Assembly: GCA_022701985.1 (NCBI GenBank)
Contig: JAKONK010000097.1
Coordinates: 1 to 32,230, forward strand
Length of the DNA stretch: 32,230 nt
Source of the DNA: Actinomycetales bacterium
GTDB taxonomy: Bacteria > Actinomycetota > Actinomycetes > Actinomycetales > Quadrisphaeraceae
Direction: 5' to 3'
This document shows, piece after piece, positions 17,329-31,100 of the stretch. The translations under genes and the position numbers were made by a program. Position 1 is the first letter of the stretch. The number at the start of each line of letters is the position of its first letter. The notes under the pieces were generated by a model. That model saw only the letters and a program-made list of their open reading frames with translations, was not told where the DNA came from and ran no database searches.

Positions 17329-17964
17329 ATGGCTGGCGCACGCCCGGGTGAGGTCCCTCCGACGACCCCCGCAGCACACCCCCGTTCCGCGACCGTCCTC
17401 GACGCCGCCGAGGTGTCGCGGGCGCTGACCCGCATCGCCCACGAGGTGCTCGAGCGCAACAAGGGCCCCCGCGGCCTGGTGCTGATGGGCGTCCCCCGCC
17501 GCGGCACCCACCTGGCCCGCCGGCTGGCCGAGCGCATCGCGCAGGTGGAGCCCGCGTTCGACGCCGAGGCGTGCACCGGCAGCCTCGACGTGACGATGCA
17601 CCGCGACGACCTGCGCCGGAACCCCACGCGCACCCCCGAGCCGACGCGGCTGCCGGCCACGGGCATCGACGACGCGACCGTCGTCCTCGTCGACGACGTC
17701 CTCTACTCCGGGCGCACCGTCCGCGCCGCGCTCGACGCCCTGTCCGACCTCGGCCGCCCCCGCGCCGTGCGCCTGGCCGTCCTGGTCGACCGCGGCCACC
17801 GCGAGCTGCCGATCCGCGCCGACCACGTCGGCAAGAACCTCCCGACGTCGACGGCGGAGCGCGTCTTCGTGCACCTCGCCGAGACCGACGGCGAGGACGC
17901 CGTGCTGATCGAGGGGCCGACCGGGGAGCCGACCGAGGGGCCGACCGAGGGGGAGGACCGGTGA
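17329..17964 (+). CDS. pyrR: Bifunctional pyr operon regulator / uracil phosphoribosyltransferase PyrR
   Basis: [58 protein letters not shown] (PRPP motif); [24 protein letters not shown]. Confidence 0.96.
   Translation: MAGARPGEVPPTTPAAHPRSATVLDAAEVSRALTRIAHEVLERNKGPRGLVLMGVPRRGTHLARRLAERIAQVEPAFDAEACTGSLDVTMHRDDLRRNPTRTPEPTRLPATGIDDATVVLVDDVLYSGRTVRAALDALSDLGRPRAVRLAVLVDRGHRELPIRADHVGKNLPTSTAERVFVHLAETDGEDAVLIEGPTGEPTEGPTEGEDR
17910..17955 (+). repeat. 12-bp degenerate tandem repeat at the 3' end of pyrR
   Basis: Repeats of GAGGGGCCGACC/GGGGAGCCGACC encoding [17 protein letters not shown]. Confidence 0.7.
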
Positions 17965-18929
17965 GGCACCTCCTCTCCACGGCCGACCTCTCCCACGCCG
18001 AGGCCGTGCGCGTGCTCGACGTGGCCGAGCAGATGGCCGCCACCCAGCAGCGGGAGATCAAGAAGCTGCCCACCCTGCGCGGGCGCACCGTGGTGAACCT
18101 CTTCTTCGAGGACTCCACCCGCACCCGCATCAGCTTCGAGACCGCGGCCAAGCGCCTCTCGGCCGACGTGATCACCTTCTCCGCGAAGGGCTCCAGCGTC
18201 TCCAAGGGCGAGAGCCTGAAGGACACCGCGCTCACGCTGCAGGCGATGGGGGCCGACGCCGTCGTCATCCGCCACGGCTCCTCCGGCGCCCCGCTGCGCC
18301 TGGCCCGCTCGGGCTGGACCAGCGGCGCCGTCCTGAACGCCGGCGACGGCACCCACGAGCACCCCACGCAGGCCCTGCTCGACGCGTTCACGCTCCGCCG
18401 CCACCTGGTCGGCGGGGGCGACGCGGCGGACCGGGTGGGCGCCGACCTCGCGGGCAGGCACGTCGTCGTCGTCGGCGACGTGCTGCACAGCCGCGTGGCC
18501 CGCTCCAACGTGCACCTGCTGCACGTCCTGGGGGCGCGCACCACGCTGGTGGCGCCCCCGACGCTGCTGCCCATCGGCGTCGAGACCTGGCCCTGCGAGG
18601 TCTCCTACGACCTCGACGCCGCCCTGGCCGGTGACGTGCAGGGCCCCGTCGACGCCGTGATGGCCCTCCGGGTGCAGCTGGAGCGCATGGACGCCGCCTA
18701 CTTCCCCTCGGCGCGGGAGTACTCGCGCCGCTACGGCATCGACGCGGCCCGGCTCGGCCTGCTGCCGCCCCACGCGTCGCTGCTCCACCCCGGACCCATG
18801 AACCGCGGCCTGGAGATCACCGCCGAGGCCGCCGACGGTGCCCGCAGCCGCATCGTCGAGCAGGTCACCAACGGCGTCGCGGTCCGCATGGCCGCCCTGT
18901 ACCTGCTGCTCGCTGGAGAGGACGCCTGA
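17961..18929 (+). CDS. pyrB: Aspartate carbamoyltransferase catalytic subunit
   Basis: [60 protein letters not shown] overlap with pyrR. Confidence 0.97.
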   Translation: MRHLLSTADLSHAEAVRVLDVAEQMAATQQREIKKLPTLRGRTVVNLFFEDSTRTRISFETAAKRLSADVITFSAKGSSVSKGESLKDTALTLQAMGADAVVIRHGSSGAPLRLARSGWTSGAVLNAGDGTHEHPTQALLDAFTLRRHLVGGGDAADRVGADLAGRHVVVVGDVLHSRVARSNVHLLHVLGARTTLVAPPTLLPIGVETWPCEVSYDLDAALAGDVQGPVDAVMALRVQLERMDAAYFPSAREYSRRYGIDAARLGLLPPHASLLHPGPMNRGLEITAEAADGARSRIVEQVTNGVAVRMAALYLLLAGEDA

Positions 18930-20275
18930 TGACGACGACGCTCGTGCGCGCGGCCCGGCCCCTGGGAGCCGAGCCCCGCGACCTGCTGCTGCGCGACGGC
19001 CTGGTGGCCGAGGTCGCGCCGCCGCGGACCCTGACCGCCCCCGACGGCGCCCGCACCGTCGAGGCCGAGGGCCTCGTGGCGCTGCCCGGCCTGGTCGACC
19101 TGCACACCCACCTGCGCGAGCCCGGCCGCGAGGACGCCGAGACCGTCGAGACCGGCACCCGGGCCGCGGCGCTGGGCGGCTTCACCGCCGTGCACGCGAT
19201 GGCCAACACCGCCCCCGTCGCCGACACCGCCGGCGTGGTCGAGCAGGTGTGGCGCCTGGGCCGCGAGGCCGGCTGGTGCGACGTGCGCCCGGTCGGCGCC
19301 GTCACCGTCGGCCTGGAGGGCCAGCGCCTGGCCGAGCTCGGCGCGATGGCCGACTCCGCCGCCGGCGTCCGCGTCTTCTCCGACGACGGGAAGTGCGTGT
19401 TCGACGCCGTGCTGATGCGCCGCGCGCTCGAGTACGTGAAGGCCTTCGACGGCGTCGTGGCCCAGCACGCCCAGGAGCCCCGCCTCACCGAGGGCGCGCA
19501 GATGAACGAGGGCGCCGTCTCCGGCGTGCTCGGGCTGCGCGGCTGGCCGGCCGTGGCCGAGGAGGCCGTCATCGCCCGCGACGTTCTGCTCGCGGGCCAC
19601 GTCGGCTCCCGCCTGCACGTCTGCCACTTGTCCACCGCCGGCAGCGTCGAGATCGTGCGCTGGGCCAAGGCCCGCGGCGTCGACGTCACCGCCGAGGTGA
19701 CCCCGCACCACCTCCTGCTCACCGACGAGCTGGTCCGCGGCTACGACCCCGTCTACAAGGTGAACCCGCCGCTGCGCACCGACGACGACGTCCGCGCCCT
19801 GCGCGCCGGGGTCGCCGACGGCACGATCGACGTCGTCGCCACCGACCACGCCCCCCACCCGGTGGAGGACAAGGACTGCGAGTGGTCCGCCGCCGCCATG
19901 GGCATGACCGGGCTGGAGACGGCGCTGTCCGTCGTCGTGCAGGCGCTGGTGGAGCCCGGGCACCTCGACTGGGCCGGTGTGGCCCGCGTGATGTCGCAGA
20001 CCCCGGCCCGGATCGGGCGGGTCGCCTCCCAGGGCGGCGCCCTGCAGGTGGGCGAGGCCGCCAACCTCGTGCTGGTCGACCCGGCCGCCCGCTGGACGGT
20101 GGACCCGGCCGCGATGGCGACCAAGGGCCGCAACAGCCCCTTCGCCGGCCGGGAGCTGCCCGCGCGGGTCGTCGCCACGTTCTGGGAGGGCCACCCCACC
20201 GTGCTCGACGGCGCGCTCCACTCACCGAACACGGGCCCGCGCCCGGCGGAGGCGGGGTCGACGTGGACCAGGTGA
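18929..20275 (+). CDS. pyrC: Dihydroorotase
   Basis: PGLVDLHTHLREPGREDAETVETGTRAAALGGFTAVHAMANTAPVAD; VDVTAEVTPHHLLLTDE; ATDHAPHPVEDK. Confidence 0.97.
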   Translation: MTTTLVRAARPLGAEPRDLLLRDGLVAEVAPPRTLTAPDGARTVEAEGLVALPGLVDLHTHLREPGREDAETVETGTRAAALGGFTAVHAMANTAPVADTAGVVEQVWRLGREAGWCDVRPVGAVTVGLEGQRLAELGAMADSAAGVRVFSDDGKCVFDAVLMRRALEYVKAFDGVVAQHAQEPRLTEGAQMNEGAVSGVLGLRGWPAVAEEAVIARDVLLAGHVGSRLHVCHLSTAGSVEIVRWAKARGVDVTAEVTPHHLLLTDELVRGYDPVYKVNPPLRTDDDVRALRAGVADGTIDVVATDHAPHPVEDKDCEWSAAAMGMTGLETALSVVVQALVEPGHLDWAGVARVMSQTPARIGRVASQGGALQVGEAANLVLVDPAARWTVDPAAMATKGRNSPFAGRELPARVVATFWEGHPTVLDGALHSPNTGPRPAEAGSTWTR

Positions 20276-20856
20276 TCGCGGGCCTGGCGCTGCTGGCCCT
20301 GGTGCCGCTCGTCTGGCTGCTGATGCTGCGCGGCTGGCGCCGTCGCGGTGCCCAGCAGGGTGCGGCGCTGTCCGCCCCCGCCGGCGTCGACGACGCCGCC
20401 TGGACGGGGGAGAGCTCCCCGGAGGCCGCCGCGCGCACCGTGACCGGCACCTACGTCTCGACGGTGCTCGCCGGGCGCCCGCTGGAGCGCGTCACCGCGC
20501 ACGGCCTGGGCTCGCGCAGCCTCGTCGAGGTGGCCGCGGAGCCCCCCGGGGGCCCGTCGCGGCTCGTCCTGCGGCGCCCCGGTGCCGCCTCGTTCTCGAT
20601 CCCCGCCGCTGACCTGCAGGGCGCGCACCGCGCCCGCGGGCAGGCGGGCAAGGTGATGTTCGGCAAGGAGGACCTCGTGGTGATCTCGTGGCGGCTAGAC
20701 GGGCCGCAGGGCCCCGTCGCGCTGGAGACGGCGGTGCGCACCAAGCCCCAGCAGGACGCGCCCGTCCTGGTGGCGCTGGTCGAGGGCCTCGTGCCCCGGC
20801 CCTCCGACGGTCCACCGGCCGGCCCGGCAGGTACCGACGCGGAGGAGGCGGCATGA
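20263..20856 (+). CDS. Membrane-anchored PH-like domain protein (Rv1382-like), conserved between pyrC and carA
   Basis: N-terminal TM ([24 protein letters not shown]), then a beta-rich ~150-aa domain; position corresponds to mycobacterial Rv1382. GTG 20263 or 20272. Confidence 0.75.
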   Translation: MDQVIAGLALLALVPLVWLLMLRGWRRRGAQQGAALSAPAGVDDAAWTGESSPEAAARTVTGTYVSTVLAGRPLERVTAHGLGSRSLVEVAAEPPGGPSRLVLRRPGAASFSIPAADLQGAHRARGQAGKVMFGKEDLVVISWRLDGPQGPVALETAVRTKPQQDAPVLVALVEGLVPRPSDGPPAGPAGTDAEEAA

Positions 20857-22102
20857 GCACCACGACGACCAGCACGACCGGCACGAGCAGCACGGCGGCG
20901 GGACCGGCGCTGCTGGTCCTCGAGGACGGGCGCACCTTCGCCGGCCGCGCCTACGGCGCCGTCGGCGAGACGGTCGGCGAGGCGGTCTTCTGCACCGCCA
21001 TGACCGGCTACCAGGAGACGATCACCGACCCGAGCTACCACCGCCAGGTGGTGGTCATGACGGCCCCGCACATCGGGAACACCGGCTGGAACGACGAGGA
21101 CGACGAGTCCTCGCAGATCTGGGTGGCCGGCTACGTCGTCCGCGACCCCGCCCGCCGGGCCTCCTCGTGGCGCTCGCGCCGGGAGCTGGTCGAGGAGCTG
21201 TCCGCGCAGGGCGTCGTCGGGATCTCCGGGGTCGACACCCGGGCGCTGACCCGCCACCTGCGCGAGCGCGGCGCGATGCGCGTCGGGGTGTTCTCCGGCC
21301 CGGCGCTCGAGGGCGCCAGCACCGAGGTGCTGCTCGAGCGCGTCCGCGGCGGGGCGCCCATGGCCGGCGCCGACCTGGCCGGCCAGGTGTCCACGCAGGA
21401 CGCGTACGTGGTGCCCGCGGTGGGCGCCAAGCGCTTCACCGTCGCGGCCGTCGACCTCGGCATCAAGGCCAACACCCCCCGCGAGCTGGCCCGCCGCGGC
21501 GCGGAGGTCCACGTGCTCCCCGCGATGGCCACCCTCGAGGACGTGCTCGCCGTCAGCCCCGACGGCGTCTTCTTCTCCAACGGCCCGGGCGACCCGAGCG
21601 CCGCCACCCACGAGGTGGCGCTGATCCAGCAGGTGCTGGAGCGGAAGATCCCGTTCTTCGGCATCTGCTACGGCAACCAGCTGCTGGGCCGCGCGCTCGG
21701 CCTGGGCACCTACAAGCTGCGCTACGGGCACCGCGGCGTGAACCAGCCGGTGCTCGACAGGTCCACCGGGCGCGTCGAGGTCACGGCCCACAACCACGGC
21801 TTCGCCGTCGACGCCCCGCTGGAGGGCTCGGTCGCCAGCCCCTTCGGCGAGGTCGAGGTCAGCCACGTCGGCCTCAACGACGGCGTGGTCGAGGGCCTGC
21901 GCGTCAGCGGCTCCCCGGCGTTCTCGGTGCAGTACCACCCCGAGGCGGCCGCCGGCCCGCACGACGCCAACTACCTGTTCGACAGGTTCGCCGCGCTGGT
22001 CGCCGACCCGGGCGCGCCCCTGCCGCCGCTGGTGAACGCCCCCAAGCCGACCAGCAGCACCACCGGACCGACCTCCAGCTCCGACCAGAAGGGCGACCGC
22101 TG

Positions 22103-22103
<1 letters not shown>
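20853..22103 (+). CDS. carA: Carbamoyl-phosphate synthase small subunit
   Basis: [81 protein letters not shown]. Confidence 0.97.
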
Positions 22104-25458
<3,355 letters not shown>

Positions 25459-25459
<1 letters not shown>

Positions 25460-26430
25460 TGGGGGGCGCGCCGGAGGTCCCCCAGGGCGTGCAGGAGCTG
25501 GCCGAGGTCGTCTCCGCGCGGCCGGTGGGCGCGTACACCCACCTGGTGCTGCGCGCCCCCGAGGCGGCCCGCCGGGCGCGTCCCGGCCAGTTCGTGGCCT
25601 GCGGGACCGGCGACTCCGGCATGCTCCTGCGCCGCTCGCTGTCGCTGCACGCCGCCGACCCGGAGGCGGGCACCCTCGAGGTGGTCGTCGCCGCGGCGGG
25701 CCCCGGCACGCGCCTGCTCGCCGCGAAGCGACCCGGCGACGTCGTCCCCACGACGGCGCCGCTGGGCCGGCCGTTCCCGCTGCCGGCCGACGTCGGCCGT
25801 CCGGGGGCACCCGCCGTCGTCATCGGCGGCGGGTACGGGGCCGCGCCGCTGCCCTGGCTGGCCAGGGAGCTGGCGGCCACCGGCAGCCGCGTCGTCGGGA
25901 TCGTCGGCGCCGCCAGCGCCGACCGGCTGCTGGGCACCAGCGCCGTCGACGAGGCCACCGCGCTCGACGGGCCCGACGGCCCCGCCGATGCGCTGGTGGT
26001 GACCACCGACGACGGCTCCCTGGGGGCCCCCGGCCGCGTCACCGACGCGCTGCCCGAGGTGCTGCTCGAGCTCTCGGAGCTGTCGGACCGGGGCGACCCG
26101 TGGGTCTACGCCTGCGGCCCGATGCCGATGCTCCGCTCCGTGCAGACCACCACCCGCGGGGTGCTGGGGGAGCGCGCGCGGACCTGGCTCGCCGTGGAGG
26201 AGTCCATGGCCTGCGGCGTCGGCGTCTGCATGACGTGCGTGCTGCCCGTCGTCTCTCCCGACGACGGGGCGACCCGGATGCTGCGGGCCTGCACCGCGGG
26301 CCCGGTCTTCGACGGCGACGCCCTGCGATGGGACGCCATCGGTGCCGCCGAGCACCTGCGGGGCGGGGCGCTGGTCCCCGACGACGCCGTGGGCGCCCCG
26401 GTCGCCGGCGGCCCGGCGGGAGGCCACTGA
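25459..26430 (+). CDS. pyrK: Dihydroorotate dehydrogenase electron transfer subunit (PyrK/PyrDII)
   Basis: RPGQFVACGTGDSGMLLRRSLSLH flavin-binding; GGGYGAAPL; CACGVGVCMTCVLPV-like [2Fe-2S] motif (SMACGVGVCMTCVLPV...LRACTAGPVF). Confidence 0.93.
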
Positions 26431-26432
26431 CC

Positions 26433-27437
26433 ATGAGCACGCCCACCGCCACCACCTCGACCGCGGCGGCCGACGTCGACCTCTCGACGTCGATCGGCTC
26501 GCTGCGGCTGCCCGCCCCCACGATGACGGCCTCGGGCTGCGCCGCCGCCGGGGCCGAGCTGGCGCCGTACCTCGACCTGTCGGAGCTGGGCGCCGTCGTC
26601 ACCAAGTCGGTGATGCGCCGGGCCCGCTCCGGGCGCGCGACGCCCCGCATGGCCGAGACCCCCTCCGGGATGCTCAACTCCATCGGCCTGCAGGGCCCGG
26701 GCGTGGAGTCCTTCGCTGCGAACGACCTGCCGGTGCTCGCCGCGGCCGGGGCGCGCGTCGTCGCGTCGATCGCCGGTGGAGACCCGGAGGAGTTCGGCGA
26801 GCTCGCCGCCCGCCTGGCCCGGGAGAGCGCCGTCGGGGCCCTCGAGGTCAACATCTCCTGCCCGAACGTCGCCAACCGCGGGCTCGTCTTCGCCTGCGAC
26901 GCGGGCGCCTCCCGCGCCGTCCTGGAGGCCGTCAGCGAGGCCGTGCGCGCCTCCGGGCGCCCGGACCTGCCGGTGCTCGCCAAGCTGAGCCCCGACGTCA
27001 CCGACCTGGTGGCCGTGGCCCGCGCCTGCACCGACGGCGGCGCCACGGGGCTGACGGCCATCAACACCACCCTGGGCATGGTCGTCGACCCGGTGACCCT
27101 GCGCCCGCAGCTGGCCGGGGTCACCGGGGGCACCTCCGGCCCGGCGATCCGCCCGATCGCCGTGCGCTGCGTGTGGCAGCTCACGGCCGCCAAGCGGGCC
27201 GGCGTGCTGCCCGACGTGCCCGTGGTGGGCGCGGGCGGTGTGGCCTCCGGTGCCGACGCGCTCCAGCTCATCGCCGTCGGCGCGTGCGCCGTGCAGGTCG
27301 GGACGGCGACGTTCGCCGACCCGTCCGCGCCGGCGCGCGTGGCCCGCGAGCTGGGGGCCGAGCTGGCCCGCCGGGGCGCGACCCGCCTGGCCGACGTCGT
27401 CGGCATCGCCCACGAGCCCGGGAGGGGCCTCCGATGA
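26433..27437 (+). CDS. pyrD: Dihydroorotate dehydrogenase (class 1B catalytic subunit)
   Basis: PTMTASGCAAAGAEL; VTKSVMRRARSGRATPRMAETPSGMLNSIGLQGPGVE; VNISCPNV; LAKLSPDVTD; NTTLGMVVD. Confidence 0.95.
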   Translation: MSTPTATTSTAAADVDLSTSIGSLRLPAPTMTASGCAAAGAELAPYLDLSELGAVVTKSVMRRARSGRATPRMAETPSGMLNSIGLQGPGVESFAANDLPVLAAAGARVVASIAGGDPEEFGELAARLARESAVGALEVNISCPNVANRGLVFACDAGASRAVLEAVSEAVRASGRPDLPVLAKLSPDVTDLVAVARACTDGGATGLTAINTTLGMVVDPVTLRPQLAGVTGGTSGPAIRPIAVRCVWQLTAAKRAGVLPDVPVVGAGGVASGADALQLIAVGACAVQVGTATFADPSAPARVARELGAELARRGATRLADVVGIAHEPGRGLR

Positions 27438-28333
27438 GCCAGCAGCCCACCGACCGGCGCGAGCCCTTCGGCACCCGCCTCGCAGCCGCCATGGCGGCCC
27501 ACGGGCCCCTGTGCGTCGGCATCGACCCCTCCCCGGCCCTCCTGGCCGCCTGGGGGCTGTCCGACGACGTCAGCGGCCTGGAGCGCTTCTCGCGGACGGT
27601 CGTCGAGGCCGTCACCGGGGCGTGCGCCGCGGTCAAGCCGCAGGCGGCGTTCTTCGAGCGCCACGGCTCGCGCGGCGTCGCCGTCCTGGAGCAGGTGGTG
27701 GCCGACGCGCGCGCCGCGGGCCTGCTGTGCGTGGTCGACGCCAAGCGCGGCGACATCGGCTCCACCATGGCCGCCTACGCCGACGCCTTCGCGGGGGAGG
27801 GCTCGCCGCTGGCCGGCGACGCCGTCACGGCCTCGCCCTACCTCGGGTTCGGGTCGCTCGACCCGCTGCTGGAGGTGGCCGAGCGCACCGGCAGGGGTGT
27901 CTTCGTGCTGGCGCTCACGTCCAACCCGGAGGGGGCGTCGGTGCAGCACGCCCGCGACGCCGAGGGGCTCGCCACCGCCGCCGCCGTGGCCCGCGCCGCA
28001 GCTCAGCGCAACGCCACCGCCCGGGAGTCCGGTGCTCCGCTCGGCTCGGTCGGGCTCGTCGTGGGGGCGACGACGGGCTCGGCGGCGCAGCGGCTCGGCC
28101 TCGACCTGGCCGCCGTGCACGGCCCCCTGCTGGCCCCGGGGATCGGCGCCCAGGGCGCGGGGCCCGCCGACCTGGAGCGCGTCTTCGGGGCGGCCCGCGG
28201 CGCCGTGCTCGCCTCCTCCAGCCGCGAGGTGCTCGGTGCGGGACCCGCCGTACCGGCCCTGCGGGAGGCAGCCGTACGCTCTGCCGACGCCTGCCGCCAC
28301 GCGCTGGTGGGCGCCGCCGGTCACGCGGGGTGA
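27434..28333 (+). CDS. pyrF: Orotidine 5'-phosphate decarboxylase (type 2)
   Basis: LCVGIDPSPALLAAWGL; AVKPQAAFFERHGSRGVAVLE; VVDAKRGDIGSTMAAYADAF; ALTSNPEG; LAPGIGAQGA. Confidence 0.96.
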   Translation: MSQQPTDRREPFGTRLAAAMAAHGPLCVGIDPSPALLAAWGLSDDVSGLERFSRTVVEAVTGACAAVKPQAAFFERHGSRGVAVLEQVVADARAAGLLCVVDAKRGDIGSTMAAYADAFAGEGSPLAGDAVTASPYLGFGSLDPLLEVAERTGRGVFVLALTSNPEGASVQHARDAEGLATAAAVARAAAQRNATARESGAPLGSVGLVVGATTGSAAQRLGLDLAAVHGPLLAPGIGAQGAGPADLERVFGAARGAVLASSSREVLGAGPAVPALREAAVRSADACRHALVGAAGHAG

Positions 28334-28345
28334 CACACCCCGGCG

Positions 28346-28374
28346 TTGCTCCGACCAGGCGACCTGGCTAGGTT
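28346..28374 (+). promoter_or_regulatory. Candidate mihF promoter
   Basis: TTGCTC (28346-28351) - 17 nt - TAGGTT (28369-28374), intergenic between pyrF and mihF. Confidence 0.5.
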
Positions 28375-28418
28375 CGCCACCAGTCCACTTTCCCCACGAC
28401 GCCCAGAGGTGACTGTCC

Positions 28419-28733
28419 GTGCCGCTCCCGATCCTGACTCCCGAGCAGCGAGCCGCGGCCCTGGAGAAGGCCGCCCAGGCACGCCGTGAGCGCGCCGAGG
28501 TGAAGAACCGCCTGAAGAACTCCCAGGGCGACCTGGGTGACGTCATCCGCGAGGGCCAGGAGAACGACGTCGTCGGCAAGATGAAGGTCTCCGCCCTCCT
28601 CGAGGCCCTCCCCGGCGTCGGCAAGGTGCGCGCCCAGAAGGTCATGGAGGAGATCGGCATCTCCGAGACCCGCCGCGTCCGCGGCCTCGGCGCCAACCAG
28701 ATCAGCGCCCTCATCGAGCGCTTCGGCCGCTGA
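28419..28733 (+). CDS. mihF: Actinobacterial integration host factor
   Basis: [31 protein letters not shown]...[38 protein letters not shown] (H2TH-type). Confidence 0.96.
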   Translation: MPLPILTPEQRAAALEKAAQARRERAEVKNRLKNSQGDLGDVIREGQENDVVGKMKVSALLEALPGVGKVRAQKVMEEIGISETRRVRGLGANQISALIERFGR

Positions 28734-28749
28734 CAGCCCTGAGCACGCC

Positions 28750-29370
28750 CTGAGCACCGAGAACGCCACCGGCCCGGCCGGGACGACGCCCCAGCGGCTG
28801 GTCGTCCTGGCCGGGCCGACGGCTGTCGGCAAGGGGACGGTCGCCTCCGACGTGCGGCGGCGCTACCCCCAGGTGTGGCTGTCCGTCTCGGCCACCACCC
28901 GGGCCCCGCGGCCCGGTGAGGTCGACGGCGTGCACTACCTCTTCACCTCCGAGGCCGACTTCGACGCCCTCGTCGAGCAGGGGCAGATGCTGGAGTGGGC
29001 CGTCGTCCACGGCCGGCACCGCTACGGCACGCCGCGGCGCCCCGTCGAGGAGGCGCTGGCCGCCGGCACCCCGGTGCTGCTGGAGATCGACCTGCAGGGC
29101 GCCCGCCAGGTGAAGGCGGCGATGCCGTCGGCGCACTTCGTGTTCCTGGCCCCTCCCAGCTGGGAGGAGCTGACGCGCCGGCTGGTCGGCCGCGGCACCG
29201 AGGGGGCCGAGGAGCGGGAGCGCAGGCTGGCCACGGCCCGCGTCGAGCTCGCCGCCGAGCCCGAGTTCGACACCACGATCGTCAACCACGACGTCGCCGA
29301 GGCCGCGGACGAACTCGTATCATGCATGGGTCTGGGCCCGCTGAGCGCTCGCTCGCAGCACTCGCGCTGA
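28750..29370 (+). CDS. gmk: Guanylate kinase; start uncertain (proposed CTG)
   Basis: [80 protein letters not shown]. The P-loop lies upstream of the ORF-track start (28852). Confidence 0.9.
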   Translation: MSTENATGPAGTTPQRLVVLAGPTAVGKGTVASDVRRRYPQVWLSVSATTRAPRPGEVDGVHYLFTSEADFDALVEQGQMLEWAVVHGRHRYGTPRRPVEEALAAGTPVLLEIDLQGARQVKAAMPSAHFVFLAPPSWEELTRRLVGRGTEGAEERERRLATARVELAAEPEFDTTIVNHDVAEAADELVSCMGLGPLSARSQHSR

Positions 29371-29412
29371 GCTCGCAGGCCCACCCCCGACCCCCCGAGC
29401 TGGAGGACGACC

Positions 29413-29754
29413 GTGTCCGGAACCGCCGCTGCCCCCGAGGGCATCACCAACCCCCCGATCGACGACCTGCTCGAGGCCGCCGAGGGGTCCAAGTACGGCC
29501 TGGTCATCTACGCCGCCAAGCGCGCGCGCCAGATCAACGCCTACTACTCCCAGCTCGGCGAGGGCCTGCTGGAGTACGTCGGCCCGCTGGTGGAGACCCA
29601 CGTGCAGGAGAAGCCGCTGAGCGTGGCGCTGCGCGAGATCGACGCCGGCCTGCTGACGATCCGCCCGGTCAGCGCCGAGGAGGCCGCCGCCGAGGCCGCC
29701 GCCGTCGCGCCGTCCGACCCCTTCGCGGCCCCGGCCGACGACCGCTCCTTCTGA
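29413..29754 (+). CDS. rpoZ: DNA-directed RNA polymerase omega subunit
   Basis: [68 protein letters not shown]. Confidence 0.97.
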   Translation: MSGTAAAPEGITNPPIDDLLEAAEGSKYGLVIYAAKRARQINAYYSQLGEGLLEYVGPLVETHVQEKPLSVALREIDAGLLTIRPVSAEEAAAEAAAVAPSDPFAAPADDRSF

Positions 29755-29774
29755 GCCCCTCCGGTCCGCCCGCC

Positions 29775-31100
29775 GTGCGCGTCGTCCTCGGTGTCGGCGG
29801 CGGCATCGCCGCCTACAAGGCGGCGCTGCTGCTGCGCCTGTTCACCGAGGGCGGGGCGTCCGTCCGGGTGGTCCCCACCGAGTCGGCGCTGCGCTTCGTG
29901 GGTGAACCCACGTGGGCGGCGCTGTCCGGCCAGGCGGTCGCCACGGACGTCTGGAGCGACGTCCACGAGGTGCCCCACGTGCGGATCGGTCGCGAGGCCG
30001 ACCTCGTCGTCGTCGCCCCCGCCACCGCCGACCTGCTGGGCCGCGCCGCCCACGGGCTCGCCGACGACCTGCTGACCAACGTGCTGCTCACCGCGCGGTG
30101 CCCGGTGCTGCTGGCCCCCGCGATGCACACGGAGATGTGGCAGCACCCCGCGGTGGTGGCGAACGCGGCGCTGCTGCGCGAGCGCGGCGTGCACGTCCTG
30201 GAGCCCGACAGCGGCCGCCTCACCGGCGCCGACACCGGGCCCGGCCGGCTGCCCGAGCCGGAGCGCATCCACGCCGCGGCCCTGGCGCTGCTGCGCGGGG
30301 CCGACGGCGGCGGCGCTGGCGACGGCAGCAGCGCCCCCGCTGCGACGACGCCGGTGTGCGACCTGGAGGGCCGGCACGTCGTCGTCTCGGCCGGCGGCAC
30401 GCGCGAGCCGCTCGACCCGGTCCGCTTCCTCGGCAACGCCTCCTCCGGCCGCCAGGGCGCGGCGCTGGCGGCCCGGGCGCTGGCCCGCGGTGCGCGCGTC
30501 ACGTACGTGCGGGCCCACACCGACGTCCCCGACCCCGCCGGGGCCCACGTGGTGCCGGTCAGCACCGCGCTGCAGCTGCGCGACGCCGTCCTCACCGCGG
30601 CCCGCGGCGGCGGGGGAGCCGACGCCGTCGTCATGGCCGCCGCGGTCGCCGACTTCCGGCCCGCCGCCCCGGCGGAGACGAAGATCAAGAAGAGCGACGG
30701 CCCCCACGACGGTCCCGACGACGGGCCCGGTCTCGACCTCCGGCTGGTCCGCAACCCCGACGTCCTCGCCGGCCTCGTGGCCGAGCGCCGCTCCGGCGGG
30801 CTGCCGGCCGGCACGGTGCTGGTCGGCTTCGCCGCCGAGACCGGCGACGAGACCGGCTCCGTCATCGAGCACGGCCGCCGCAAGGCTCGCCGCAAGGGCG
30901 CCGACCTGCTGGTGGTGAACGAGGTCGGCGGCGGCAGGGCCTTCGGCACCGCCGACAACACCGTCGTCATCATCGGTGCCGACGGCACCGAGCGGGCCGT
31001 GGGGCCCGCGCCCAAGGAGCGCATCGCCGACGCCGTCTGGGACGCTGTCGCGATGCGCGTGCCCGGCAGCCAGCCCGTCCACCCCCGAGGAGACCTCTGA
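29775..31100 (+). CDS. coaBC: Bifunctional phosphopantothenoylcysteine decarboxylase / phosphopantothenate-cysteine ligase
   Basis: [92 protein letters not shown]. Confidence 0.96.
   Translation: MRVVLGVGGGIAAYKAALLLRLFTEGGASVRVVPTESALRFVGEPTWAALSGQAVATDVWSDVHEVPHVRIGREADLVVVAPATADLLGRAAHGLADDLLTNVLLTARCPVLLAPAMHTEMWQHPAVVANAALLRERGVHVLEPDSGRLTGADTGPGRLPEPERIHAAALALLRGADGGGAGDGSSAPAATTPVCDLEGRHVVVSAGGTREPLDPVRFLGNASSGRQGAALAARALARGARVTYVRAHTDVPDPAGAHVVPVSTALQLRDAVLTAARGGGGADAVVMAAAVADFRPAAPAETKIKKSDGPHDGPDDGPGLDLRLVRNPDVLAGLVAERRSGGLPAGTVLVGFAAETGDETGSVIEHGRRKARRKGADLLVVNEVGGGRAFGTADNTVVIIGADGTERAVGPAPKERIADAVWDAVAMRVPGSQPVHPRGDL

Noticed and set aside
28852-29370. gmk starting at the ORF-track start 28852
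   Set aside because: Would delete the Walker A P-loop encoded at ~28800-28850, so the real start must be upstream.
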